NCBI GenBank assembly: GCA_001776275.1
Contig: MFAQ01000011.1
Coordinates: forward strand, 5,627-19,242
Source: Candidatus Collierbacteria bacterium RIFOXYD1_FULL_40_9
GTDB lineage: Bacteria; Patescibacteriota; Microgenomatia; UBA1400; MFAQ01
Length of the DNA: 13,616 bases
Direction: 5' to 3'
Shown: one piece after another, positions 1-6,950 of the stretch
Numbering within the stretch: position 1 is the first letter of the stretch
Layout of the letters: each line of letters opens with the position of its first letter
Translations under genes and position numbers: made by a program
The notes under the pieces: model-generated
The model's input: the letters and a program-made list of their open reading frames with translations, nothing else
What the model was told of the DNA's origin: nothing
The model's database searches: none

Positions 1-666
1 TCCATGATGGCCAACGCCATGGGCAGTCCCAAGCACACCTGGCCCAAGCTTCTCAACGTTGGTTTAACAGCCATTAAGGAAAAACATCTTATCTTCTACT
101 TTTTAGAAGACAAAACACAGTTGATTGCCGAAGACTTTAATGCAGCCGGCAGAATCAAAGATTATTCTGGTGATTATCTTCACATTAGCGATTCCAACTT
201 CGGTGGCGCCAAGTCTGATATGTTTATTACTAGGGAGGTAGAACAGGAAATAACCACCGAAAATGGTGTTGTTACTAAAACTGTCTCTATTTCTTATAAC
301 AACCCCAGAAAAGGGGATAACTGTAACCTAGAGGCAGGTCAACTATGTCTAAACGGTATATATAGAGACTATGTTAGGGTTTATGTTCCCAAGGGTTCAA
401 AACTCTTATCTGTCGCAGGATCAGAAGTTAAGGAGCAAACCCTAGAGGAACTAGGTAAAACAGTTTTTGAAGGCTTCTTTACCATGAGACCTCAGTCTCA
501 AAGCAAAATTGTTTTCAAATACCAGTTACCCCAAATAGACTTAAGTACATATAAGCTACTAATTCAAAAACAGCCAGGTTTAGATACCGTTAAGCACACC
601 ATAACTCTAGACGGCAACCAAACAGTAGTAGATCTAAGAGAGGATAAAGAGGTTACACTTAACTAA
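1..666 (+). CDS. DUF4012 domain protein, C-terminal part (5' end outside window)
   Basis: The reading frame is open to the left edge, so the true start lies upstream and the ATGs at 4 and 7 are probably internal. About 221 residues remain. They match the C-terminal half of DUF4012 proteins, which are common and almost diagnostic in CPR bacteria: a segment reading SNFGGAKSDMFITREVEQEI (about residues 65-84), a conserved NGIYRDYVRVYVPKGSKL stretch (about 117-134), then a beta-rich region with FEGFF and an LLIQKQPG motif near the end. The family is normally a large membrane-anchored extracellular protein of unknown function, often in envelope or polysaccharide contexts. No membrane segment is visible in this part, so the usual N-terminal anchor would lie outside the window. 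The stop is followed after two bases by recO, which suggests co-transcription. The family call comes from recognised motifs; the role is unknown. Confidence 0.85.
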   Translation, partial: SMMANAMGSPKHTWPKLLNVGLTAIKEKHLIFYFLEDKTQLIAEDFNAAGRIKDYSGDYLHISDSNFGGAKSDMFITREVEQEITTENGVVTKTVSISYNNPRKGDNCNLEAGQLCLNGIYRDYVRVYVPKGSKLLSVAGSEVKEQTLEELGKTVFEGFFTMRPQSQSKIVFKYQLPQIDLSTYKLLIQKQPGLDTVKHTITLDGNQTVVDLREDKEVTLN

Positions 667-668
667 TC

Positions 669-1205
669 ATGGTTGGTGAATTTAAGGATAAGGGTGTTGT
701 GGTAAAAACCACAGACTACAAAGACGCCGACAAGATTATCACTCTACTTACAAGAAATCATGGCCTAATATCTGCTTTTGCACTTGGTGCCAGGAGACAA
801 AACTCAAAAAAGTCACCTCACTTAGACCTGATATCGCAGGTAGATATTCAGATTAGAGGCAAAGAGTATCAGTACATAGACCAAGCCAGCACCGTTTCCT
901 CCTTCACCAATATAAAAGCAGATCTAAAAAAAATTTCACTTTGCATGTCTTTTTTCGAAATCCTTACTCAGCTGACAGCTCCCGGTGTTGAAGACCCAGA
1001 AATCTATCAATCTTTATTAGTTTTTTTAAACCAAATTGAAAAAGCAAAGAGTCAAGCACAGCAAAACCAAACCGCATCTAGGTTTGCAAAGTACTTACTA
1101 CGTCACATGGGCTACCCAGAAAGACCACCCCAAAATATAGCCAGTGTCTCTAGCTACTTCGAAAATCTAATGAATCGCAAACTAATTTCCAAAGAAATAG
1201 TTTAA
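669..1205 (+). CDS. recO: DNA repair protein RecO (short form)
   Basis: RecO loads RecA onto SSB-coated single-stranded DNA together with RecR in RecFOR recombinational repair. The N-terminus (residues 1-80) has the RecO OB-fold signature: GVVVKTTDYKDADKIITLLT, then a GLISAFALGARR segment with the family's basic patch. An alpha-helical region follows (about 85-155). At 178 residues it is clearly shorter than the roughly 240 residues of typical RecO. The only cysteine (in LCMSF) cannot form the four-cysteine zinc site found in many homologues. It ends in LMNRKLISKEIV without the usual C-terminal domain. There is no Shine-Dalgarno sequence. It starts two bases after the DUF4012 stop and ends one base before the lipoprotein start. 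The identification rests on the N-terminal domain. The short length is probably lineage reduction rather than a frameshift, since the next gene starts immediately. Confidence 0.85.
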   Translation: MVGEFKDKGVVVKTTDYKDADKIITLLTRNHGLISAFALGARRQNSKKSPHLDLISQVDIQIRGKEYQYIDQASTVSSFTNIKADLKKISLCMSFFEILTQLTAPGVEDPEIYQSLLVFLNQIEKAKSQAQQNQTASRFAKYLLRHMGYPERPPQNIASVSSYFENLMNRKLISKEIV

Positions 1206-1206
1206 A

Positions 1207-2052
1207 ATGTTAATTATGGACTTCAAAAAAATACTTACAATCTTTACAATTGCTCTCTTGCTTTCTGCTTGTGGTGCCAAAAAAGACACACAAAACACCA
1301 AAAAAAATAATTCCGCCACCAGCAAGGTACTTCTAAACGAACTTGAATTCTCCAAGAGACCATTTGTTTCTTTGGTCCCACACAGCACAAATCGTCTTTT
1401 TACTTTCTTTGGCCAAAACATTAATCAGGCGGAGGAAGCCTCAATTGACTTGGAGTATCAATCTGGTGACTTACTAAAAGGGATTAAGGCCAACATCGAA
1501 ACACCAATACCAGATAAATACATCAAGGGAATTATACTTGGGAGCTGTTCTACGGGGGGTAAGTGTAGCTTTGATAAAGATTTAAAATCAGGTACCACCA
1601 AACTCCGAATGAAATTTTCGGGCAAACCCGAAATTCACCTACTAAAAGGTGACTTTACCTTTGTCTTAGGTCAACCAAACTTACCAGACGGCAAAGTAAG
1701 TTTTACTCCCGCCAAAGCTAGTGCCAAAGACAACTTTATAATGATGAACTCTTTTGGTTTACCAAAACCTTTTGACAAGGAAGTTCTTCTTTACCCAGTT
1801 GTTTTCTCGTCAACTAGTGATAAGCCAGTTGCAGGAGACCTTGTCATTACTGCCCCTTTAGCTACTGCCGCCTATATCTATGACGGAAGTAGCTTTGTTC
1901 CCCTAAAGTCGTCAGCAAAAGATGGATCAGTCACAATCAATATAAATCAAAAGCCTTGGACACTCTCAGCAGAAATCACAAGAGATGATGAAAAAGGTAG
2001 CAAAGAATCGCTAAACCTTTATCTCGTAGGTCCCATAATTCTCACAAAATAA
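1207..2052 (+). CDS. Predicted lipoprotein of unknown function
   Basis: I do not recognise a family. The N-terminus is a lipoprotein signal: a short charged start (MDFKK), a hydrophobic core (ILTIFTIALLL) and a lipobox LSAC ending at Cys22, or Cys19 if translation begins at the in-frame ATG at 1216. A Lys/Asn/Thr-rich linker follows (about residues 24-40). The mature part of about 240 residues is rich in beta-strand patterns and has no second membrane segment. It contains a CSTGGKC cysteine pair (about residues 116-122) and a late AYIYDGSSFVPLKSSAKDG stretch resembling an immunoglobulin-like or carbohydrate-binding fold, but that is only an impression. The start at 1207 lies one base after the recO stop. 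The gene is the last before a strong terminator, so it closes a DUF4012-recO-lipoprotein unit. Surface anchoring is inferred from the lipobox; the job is unknown. Confidence 0.75.
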   Translation: MLIMDFKKILTIFTIALLLSACGAKKDTQNTKKNNSATSKVLLNELEFSKRPFVSLVPHSTNRLFTFFGQNINQAEEASIDLEYQSGDLLKGIKANIETPIPDKYIKGIILGSCSTGGKCSFDKDLKSGTTKLRMKFSGKPEIHLLKGDFTFVLGQPNLPDGKVSFTPAKASAKDNFIMMNSFGLPKPFDKEVLLYPVVFSSTSDKPVAGDLVITAPLATAAYIYDGSSFVPLKSSAKDGSVTININQKPWTLSAEITRDDEKGSKESLNLYLVGPIILTK

Positions 2053-2073
2053 TACTTACAAACATCGAAAAAT

Positions 2074-2100
2074 AGAGGCGCAGCATGCGCCTCTTTCTTT
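2074..2100 (+). terminator. Rho-independent terminator after the lipoprotein gene
   Basis: A perfect stem, AGAGGCGCA (2074-2082) pairing with TGCGCCTCT (2086-2094), has a three-base GCA loop and is followed by a T-rich tract TTTCTTT. The stem is GC-rich in an AT-rich neighbourhood. It lies 21 bases after the lipoprotein stop and just before the dcw promoter, so it separates the two transcription units. Confidence 0.88.
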
Positions 2101-2123
2101 ACATGACACGCCGATTCTGCTTG

Positions 2124-2152
2124 TTGACATTCGTTTTTTTCTGTTGCATACT
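2124..2152 (+). promoter_or_regulatory. Promoter of the dcw cluster (sigma-70 type)
   Basis: A consensus -35 box TTGACA (2124-2129) is followed after a 17-base spacer by CATACT (2147-2152), which matches TATAAT at four of six positions. Transcription would start near 2159, giving a leader of about 50 bases before mraZ. It lies between the upstream terminator and the MraZ boxes, where a dcw promoter is expected. This is the best promoter match upstream of the cluster, and no similar one was noticed between its genes. The start point is inferred, not observed. Confidence 0.75.
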
Positions 2153-2153
2153 T

Positions 2154-2174
2154 AAAAGTGGTGACAAGTGGTGA
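2154..2174 (+). promoter_or_regulatory. MraZ operator: two tandem boxes with 10-base period
   Basis: Two direct repeats AAAAGTGGTG (2154-2163) and ACAAGTGGTG (2164-2173) differ at one base and repeat with a period of exactly 10, one helical turn. MraZ is known to bind tandem boxes with this periodicity upstream of its own gene: TGGGN repeats in E. coli and AAAGTG(T/G) repeats in Mollicutes. The copies here, AAAGTGG and CAAGTGG, resemble the Mollicute form. They overlap the predicted transcription start, so MraZ binding should block initiation and give autoregulation of the whole cluster. Confidence 0.8.
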
Positions 2175-2210
2175 AGTATCTTATAACCACAAATAGCCTG
2201 CCTATGAATT

Positions 2211-2639
2211 ATGTTTATTGGACACTACTACCATTCGATCGAAGCCAAGGGGAGACTGGCAATACCAGCAACCTTCAGACAACAACTCGCTTCAGGTGGG
2301 GTAGTCACTTGGGGTCTAGACGGCTGTCTTTTTCTTTTCCCCAGCTCATATTGGCAGAAGCTCTCAGAAAAGCTGGCCTCGCTACCGATGACCAATCCAC
2401 AAGCACGAAACTTAACACGTCTATTAGTTCAATCAGCCTCAGATCTAAATCTCGATATACAAGGAAGAACCCTCATACCAGAACATCTTCGAAAAATAGC
2501 CAATCTAAAGAAACAAGTGGTGGTGGCCGGATCCCTGAATCGAATTGAAATTTGGGATCGCGACAACTATCATAAGCACCTTGACTTAATAGCAAAAACA
2601 GTAAGCAGTGACCCCGAACTCATAAATTTAAGCATATGA
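2211..2639 (+). CDS. mraZ: Transcriptional regulator MraZ
   Basis: MraZ is a DNA-binding protein of the AbrB-like swapped-hairpin fold that forms ring-shaped oligomers and controls the dcw operon. The N-terminus MFIGHYYHSIEAKGRLAIPA is nearly a textbook MraZ start. The two half-domains each carry the family's signature: EAKGR (residues 11-15) and DIQGR (residues 82-86), each followed by an I-P motif. At 142 residues it has family length. The ATG at 2211 is chosen because the conserved N-terminus begins there; a longer overlapping frame from 2168 is not MraZ. No Shine-Dalgarno is visible. Its stop overlaps the rsmH start as ATGA. The tandem boxes 37 bases upstream fit autoregulation. Confidence 0.96.
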   Translation: MFIGHYYHSIEAKGRLAIPATFRQQLASGGVVTWGLDGCLFLFPSSYWQKLSEKLASLPMTNPQARNLTRLLVQSASDLNLDIQGRTLIPEHLRKIANLKKQVVVAGSLNRIEIWDRDNYHKHLDLIAKTVSSDPELINLSI

Positions 2640-3568
2640 CAGAGCAATCAAACCGCCACTATTCTGCGTTCAAAGGTGAAATCACAAAGCACCTAAGTCT
2701 TAAAAGTGGTGACCTTTTTGTCGATCTTACTTTGGGGGATGGAGGTCATACACAGGAAGCACTCGAGGCGGGCTGTAAAGTTATTTCTTTCGATGTTGAC
2801 CCTCAGTCAATAGAAAGAGCAACTTTTTTTCTAAAAGATATTGCAAAGCCACAGCTACTAACCAGCGACTCAAAACCAGACACGCTTTTCAAAAATAGTA
2901 ACTGGGTGATTATCAACACTAACTTTATAAATTTCTTATCAGAAATCAACAAACACAGTATAAAAGCGGTCAATAAAATACTAGTAGATTTGGGACCATC
3001 CCAAAATCAAGTTCTAAATGAAAATAGGGGATTTAGTTTTAACTCAAATGCTCTTTTGGACATGAGAATAGATCCAACACTAAGTGTTACAGCCAAAGAT
3101 TTAATAAATGTTTTAAACGAAGGTGAGCTAAGAGAGCTTTTTCTGCTCGCAGATGAAACATATGCCAAGCCACTTGCAAAAAGTATTGTCAATTTCAGAA
3201 AAACAGCCCCCATAACAACTTGCAAACAATTAGCTACTCTTATCTCCAGTGTTAAGCATTCAGCTGTAGGCAAAATTCACCCTGCTACCAAGGTTTTTAT
3301 GAGCTTGCGAATGGCTGTTAACTCCGAAAGAGAAAATATCAAGCAGCTTCTTCAACTTATTCCGCAAGCACTGGCAGCTGATGGGGTCGCCGGAATTATC
3401 ACTTTTCATTCCACAGAAGACAGAGTTGTCAAAGAAAGTATTAAAGATTTGACACAAAAAAATCTCGTTTTTGCTATTAACAAAAAACCAATTGAACCAT
3501 CAATTGAAGAATTAAAAAATAGTATGCGCACCAGAAGTGCCAAATTAAGATTAATAAAAAAATGTTAA
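2636..3568 (+). CDS. rsmH: 16S rRNA (cytosine(1402)-N4)-methyltransferase RsmH (MraW)
   Basis: RsmH uses S-adenosylmethionine to methylate the N4 of C1402 in the decoding centre of 16S rRNA. Visible motifs are the SAM-binding loop VDLTLGDGGHT (residues 29-39), the acidic FDVD after strand 2 (52-55), ILVDLGPSQNQ (115-125), RGFSF (131-135), LLDMRID (140-146), HPATKVF with SLRMAVN (215-229), FHSTEDRVVK (257-266) and the C-terminal TRSAKLR (299-305). DLGPSQ replaces the usual DLGxSS. At 310 residues the length is normal. It starts inside the mraZ stop (ATGA overlap) and its last seven bases overlap the ftsL-like gene, so translational coupling on both sides is likely. The gene belongs to the classic mraZ-rsmH pair that opens dcw clusters. 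Confidence 0.96.
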   Translation: MTEQSNRHYSAFKGEITKHLSLKSGDLFVDLTLGDGGHTQEALEAGCKVISFDVDPQSIERATFFLKDIAKPQLLTSDSKPDTLFKNSNWVIINTNFINFLSEINKHSIKAVNKILVDLGPSQNQVLNENRGFSFNSNALLDMRIDPTLSVTAKDLINVLNEGELRELFLLADETYAKPLAKSIVNFRKTAPITTCKQLATLISSVKHSAVGKIHPATKVFMSLRMAVNSERENIKQLLQLIPQALAADGVAGIITFHSTEDRVVKESIKDLTQKNLVFAINKKPIEPSIEELKNSMRTRSAKLRLIKKC

Positions 3569-3843
3569 CCTACAAAACCATAATCAAGACTAGCTTCATT
3601 TTGCTTATTGTCTTATCTGCACTTAACTTGATTAGCGCGAACATCCTCTCAACCAAAGGGCTCGCCGTCGCAATCCAGGAAAAAGAAGTTCTCAGATTAG
3701 AAAAAGAAAATAGACAAATAAAGACCAAAATAGAAGAGGCTAGCCGCTTAAGTGACGTCGAGAGTTTGTCACATAGCTTAGGGTTTGTGAGAAGCGGTCA
3801 GGTAGTTTATTTGCAGACCTCTGCCGGCTTTGCTTTAAAATAA
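3562..3843 (+). CDS. ftsL: FtsL/DivIC-like septum formation protein
   Basis: This is a small bitopic protein with the architecture of FtsL/DivIC: a short basic cytoplasmic start (MLTYKTIIK), one membrane helix (about residues 10-30), a Leu/Glu/Lys-rich coiled coil (about 37-62) and a short C-terminal piece, LSHSLGFVRSGQVVYLQ, that matches the family's 'lG-v--g-v-yl' ending. In other bacteria FtsL forms a complex with FtsB/DivIC and FtsQ and activates FtsW-FtsI at the septum. Primary sequence is weakly conserved in this family, so the call leans on position between rsmH and ftsI, length (93 residues) and topology. FtsL versus FtsB/DivIC cannot be separated from sequence alone. It overlaps rsmH by seven bases and ends four bases before ftsI. 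Confidence 0.78.
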   Translation: MLTYKTIIKTSFILLIVLSALNLISANILSTKGLAVAIQEKEVLRLEKENRQIKTKIEEASRLSDVESLSHSLGFVRSGQVVYLQTSAGFALK

Positions 3844-3847
3844 ATGA

Positions 3848-5527
3848 ATGGGTCTTCATTTGACAAATAATCTTCAGGATAGATTAAGGATAATAACAAT
3901 TTTTATTCCTGTCATTTTTGTCATCCTCTTAGTTCGTCTCTTTTATTGGCAGATACTAAGGGGGCCAGAACTAAAGGCAAAGGCAAGCAAGCAACACGAA
4001 ACGGTTATCACCCTAAAAGCCAGAAGAGGAGACATATTGGATAGAGATGGTAGTCTCTTGGGGGGCAGCAAGGGGTTGTATCACCTGTATCTCTACAAGC
4101 CGCAGTTGAAAATTTCAGAGCAACAACTAATTGATAGTCTCACTCCACTTATAGTCCCCACAGCCGAAAGTAGTACTTCGGCAGAAATCAAAGAGCTTCT
4201 AGAATCAAGAATTACTCTTACTTCAAACTGGGTTTCAATAAAGCACTTTTTAACACCAGAAGAAAAAGAGAAAATTGAGAATTTAAAAATCACTGGCTTA
4301 GGTTTCGAAGAAGAGTATGTTCGGTTTTATCCAGAGGCTAGTCTTTCGGCTCATCTACTGGGGTTTGTTGGCCAAGACATGGCCGGCCAAGAGCAGGGCT
4401 ACTTTGGTATCGAAGGTTTTTTCGATAGACAACTAAAAGGTAGAGAGGGTAAGGTCAGAACCGAAAAAGATGCTGTTGGTAATCCAATCCTTATTGGTAA
4501 TTATCAGTTCTATCACGCCACCGAAGGCAAGGATATCAAAACCTCCATTGATAAAAGCATCCAGTATATTGCCGAAAAGTATCTCAAAGAAGGAATTGAA
4601 AAATACCAAGCCAGTGCTGGCAATATAGTTATTATGGAGCCGAGCACGGGAAAAATCAGAGCTTCGGCCTCTCTACCAAATTACGACCCAAATAATTTTT
4701 CTAAATTTCCAAGTGATTATTATAAGAATCCAGTCGTCGCTGACTTGTTTGAACCGGGATCGATTTTCAAGGTTTTGGTAATGGCGGCAGGTTTAAATGA
4801 AAAAGTTGTAACCCCAGATACTCAGTGCGACAATTGTGGTTCACCCGTCCAAATAGGTAAGTACAGTATCAGAACATGGGACGAAAAATATAGACCAAAC
4901 ATAACCATGACCGAGACCATAGTAAATTCGGACAATACCGGTATGGTTTATGTCGCCAATAAACTTGGCGGCAAAAAATTTGCTGATTACCTTAGGCTGT
5001 TTGGTTTTGGAAAGAAAACAGACGCAGGCTTACAAGACGAAGTAAGTGGCAAGGTTATTGAAGATGGTGAAAAATACCGTGAAATCGATTTGGCAACAAA
5101 CTCCTTTGGGCAAGGTATTGCTGTTACTCCAATCCAAATGCTTGCTGCTGTTAACACTATTGCTAACAAGGGTACATATGTCAAACCAACAGTACTAGAG
5201 GAGATTGCTACAGAAAGTTGGTCCGTTTTAAACCAAAATGCCGTTGGCGAGATTACAGAAATCATGAAAAAAGCTGTTGAAAACGGAGAGGCCAAGTGGT
5301 CAAAACCCAAAGGCCTTAGCGTAGCTGGCAAAACCGGAACGGCACAAATACCCATAGAAGGACACTACGATCCAGATAAAACCATTGCCAGTTTCATAGG
5401 TTTCTTTCCTGCAGACAACCCTAAATATACGATGTTAGTTAGTCTTCGTGAACCTAAAACTTCAATTTGGGGCTCAGAAACCGCAGCCCCTCTTTGGTTT
5501 CAGGTTGCAAAACATCTTTTGCTTTAA
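3848..5527 (+). CDS. ftsI: Septal peptidoglycan transpeptidase FtsI (class B PBP)
   Basis: This is a class B penicillin-binding protein that cross-links septal peptidoglycan outside the membrane together with FtsW. It has an N-terminal membrane helix (about residues 16-37) and a PBP dimerisation domain starting with RRGDILDRDG (59-68) and containing YFGIEGFFDRQLKGREG (185-201). The transpeptidase domain carries all three active-site motifs: SIFK with nucleophile Ser305, SDN (361-363) and KTGTA (495-499). At 559 residues the length is typical and there are no C-terminal PASTA repeats. The ATG at 3848 is preferred; the ATG at 3844 is in another frame and stops after eight codons. There is no Shine-Dalgarno. 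PBP2/MrdA is the alternative, but the dcw position next to the ftsL-like gene and upstream of mraY supports FtsI. Confidence 0.93.
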   Translation: MGLHLTNNLQDRLRIITIFIPVIFVILLVRLFYWQILRGPELKAKASKQHETVITLKARRGDILDRDGSLLGGSKGLYHLYLYKPQLKISEQQLIDSLTPLIVPTAESSTSAEIKELLESRITLTSNWVSIKHFLTPEEKEKIENLKITGLGFEEEYVRFYPEASLSAHLLGFVGQDMAGQEQGYFGIEGFFDRQLKGREGKVRTEKDAVGNPILIGNYQFYHATEGKDIKTSIDKSIQYIAEKYLKEGIEKYQASAGNIVIMEPSTGKIRASASLPNYDPNNFSKFPSDYYKNPVVADLFEPGSIFKVLVMAAGLNEKVVTPDTQCDNCGSPVQIGKYSIRTWDEKYRPNITMTETIVNSDNTGMVYVANKLGGKKFADYLRLFGFGKKTDAGLQDEVSGKVIEDGEKYREIDLATNSFGQGIAVTPIQMLAAVNTIANKGTYVKPTVLEEIATESWSVLNQNAVGEITEIMKKAVENGEAKWSKPKGLSVAGKTGTAQIPIEGHYDPDKTIASFIGFFPADNPKYTMLVSLREPKTSIWGSETAAPLWFQVAKHLLL

Positions 5528-5552
5528 GGGTTGTAGGGTTTAAAATCAAATT

Positions 5553-5924
5553 ATGTACAATCCGATTCGTATCCACCGAGTCTCCTTCAAGCATGCTTTC
5601 GATGGCCTTCTTCATAATCTTAAAAGCCAACCCAATTTTCGGTTTCACCTTTTTGCCATAGTTTGTGTCTGTCTTGCTGGTAGCTATTTATCCATTAGTT
5701 ACTTAGAGTGGCTGACACTTATCTTTACCTTCAATATGGTCTTGGTTTCGGAAATGGTAAATACTGCAATAGAGTCAATGGTTGACCTAATTACCCTAGA
5801 GAGGCGACAAGATGCAAAAGTTGCCAAAGACGTATCGGCCGGTATGGTTCTCGTTTCAGCTTTTTTTTCAATAACTATTGGCCTTTTTATCTTTTTACCA
5901 AAAATATTACAATTATTTAAATAA
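5553..5924 (+). CDS. dgkA: DgkA-family lipid kinase, probably undecaprenol kinase
   Basis: This is a small integral membrane kinase of the prokaryotic DgkA family. Hallmarks are SFKHAFDGL near the start, three hydrophobic helices (about residues 31-50, 52-68 and 95-118) and the catalytic signature ExxNTAIE with Glu67, Asn70 and Glu74, followed by AKVAKDVSAGMVLVSA (88-103). At 123 residues it is full length. In Gram-positive bacteria this family phosphorylates undecaprenol; in E. coli it phosphorylates diacylglycerol. Its place between ftsI and mraY strongly suggests it supplies undecaprenyl phosphate, the acceptor used by MraY. The residue aligning with the metal-binding Glu28 of E. coli appears to be Gln26 (SQPNFRFH), a change I believe also occurs in other homologues. 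It starts 25 bases after ftsI and shares one base with the mraY start (TAATG). Confidence 0.9.
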   Translation: MYNPIRIHRVSFKHAFDGLLHNLKSQPNFRFHLFAIVCVCLAGSYLSISYLEWLTLIFTFNMVLVSEMVNTAIESMVDLITLERRQDAKVAKDVSAGMVLVSAFFSITIGLFIFLPKILQLFK

Positions 5925-6949
5925 TGGATTTATTACTTGGTGTCCTACTTTTTTCATTTATTGTTCACGCTCTTTCCATTGTTCCTTTTATAAACTCTTT
6001 ATACCAGTTTAAGTTTTTTAAAAACAAAACGGCGGTAAACAAAAGTAAAACTGACGAAGCCTCAGAGCACATTAGGTCCAAGTCCAAAACCCCAGAAGGA
6101 GGTGGGTTGCTAATTATTACCATTACTAGTCTCATTTTTGTTTTTTTGATGCCTCTTTTGAAGTTTCTGGGGTTTGAAATAATTCACGTTTACCCAATTA
6201 ACGACGAAATAAATATTATCTTTTTTACCTTCTTGTCTTTTGGTTTGCTTGGCCTATACGATGATGTCGTCAAATTTTTTGAGCTAGACAGGCAGGGTGG
6301 ATACGCCGGTCTTCGGACTAAGACCAAATTACTTATTCAAAGCATACTAGGTTTAGTCGTCGGCAGTATGATGTACTTCAATCTGGGGATAGATATTGTC
6401 CACGTCCCTTTTTTTGGTGTAATCCACTTTGGAGCCTGGTTTATACCTTTAGCTGCTCTTTTGATTGTTGGTTTTTGTAATTCCCTTAACATCACCGATG
6501 GTATGGATGGACTTGCGTCAGGTCTCCTGATGATTTCACTTTTTGGTTTTCTAATTTTGTCAACTAGTGTCTTGGACACTCCGCTTTCACTTTTTATTGC
6601 TTTGTGGCTTGGTGGAATTCTCGCCTTTTTATACTTTAATGTTTATCCGGCCAGACTTTTTTTGGGCGATGTTGGAGCACTATCATTTGGAGCATCCCTG
6701 GCTGTGGTTGGTCTACTTACCGGTAAAGTAGTTGCTCTAATGGTTATCGGACTACCTTTTATCGTCGATGGTTTAAGCAGTTTCTTGCAAATTTTTTGGG
6801 TCAGAGTTTTTAAAAAAAGAATTTTACCTATCGCCCCAATACACTATTGGCTACTAAAAATTGGCTGGTCAGAGCCTAAAATAGTTCAAAGAGCCTGGCT
6901 GGTAAACATCTTTTTGGTTATCTTTGGTATCTGGTTGGCCATTATTTAA
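5924..6949 (+). CDS. mraY: Phospho-MurNAc-pentapeptide transferase MraY
   Basis: MraY transfers phospho-MurNAc-pentapeptide from UDP to undecaprenyl phosphate, forming lipid I, with its active site on the cytoplasmic side. The sequence is strongly hydrophobic with about ten membrane segments and 341 residues, a normal length. Family motifs are KTPEGGG (55-61), LYDDVVK with the Asp pair 113-114, LRTKTKLL (130-137), NSLNITDGMDGLASG (186-200), FLGDVGALSFG with Asp249, and APIHYWLLKIGWSEPKIVQRAW (304-325, written here as a motif span). In the last, the usual HHH triad reads H307-Y308-W309, and KTPTMGG reads KTPEGGG. Another GT4-type transferase (WecA/TagO) is the alternative, but the GWSE and IVQRAW tail and the dcw position favour MraY. 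It shares one base with dgkA and ends one base before ftsW. Confidence 0.93.
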   Translation: MDLLLGVLLFSFIVHALSIVPFINSLYQFKFFKNKTAVNKSKTDEASEHIRSKSKTPEGGGLLIITITSLIFVFLMPLLKFLGFEIIHVYPINDEINIIFFTFLSFGLLGLYDDVVKFFELDRQGGYAGLRTKTKLLIQSILGLVVGSMMYFNLGIDIVHVPFFGVIHFGAWFIPLAALLIVGFCNSLNITDGMDGLASGLLMISLFGFLILSTSVLDTPLSLFIALWLGGILAFLYFNVYPARLFLGDVGALSFGASLAVVGLLTGKVVALMVIGLPFIVDGLSSFLQIFWVRVFKKRILPIAPIHYWLLKIGWSEPKIVQRAWLVNIFLVIFGIWLAII

Positions 6950-6950
6950 A

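Noticed and set aside
2168..2190. Hairpin GTGGT...ACCAC in the mraZ leader as a riboswitch or attenuator
   Set aside because: The stem is only five bases with a 13-base loop, and the first arm is part of the MraZ boxes.
2168..2548. Open frame of 126 codons from GTG overlapping mraZ
   Set aside because: It lies in another frame over the well-supported mraZ gene, is rich in Ser/Thr/Arg low-complexity sequence and starts inside the MraZ operator boxes.
2637..2639. Possible recoding of UGA as glycine, known in some CPR lineages
   Set aside because: UGA ends mraZ and ftsW exactly at gene boundaries in ATGA overlaps, and no conserved glycine in the recognised proteins is encoded by TGA.
6924..6950. 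Upstream TTG start extending FtsW by nine residues
   Set aside because: It lies inside mraY without a ribosome site. The ATG at 6951 follows the one-base junction seen elsewhere and fits the family start.
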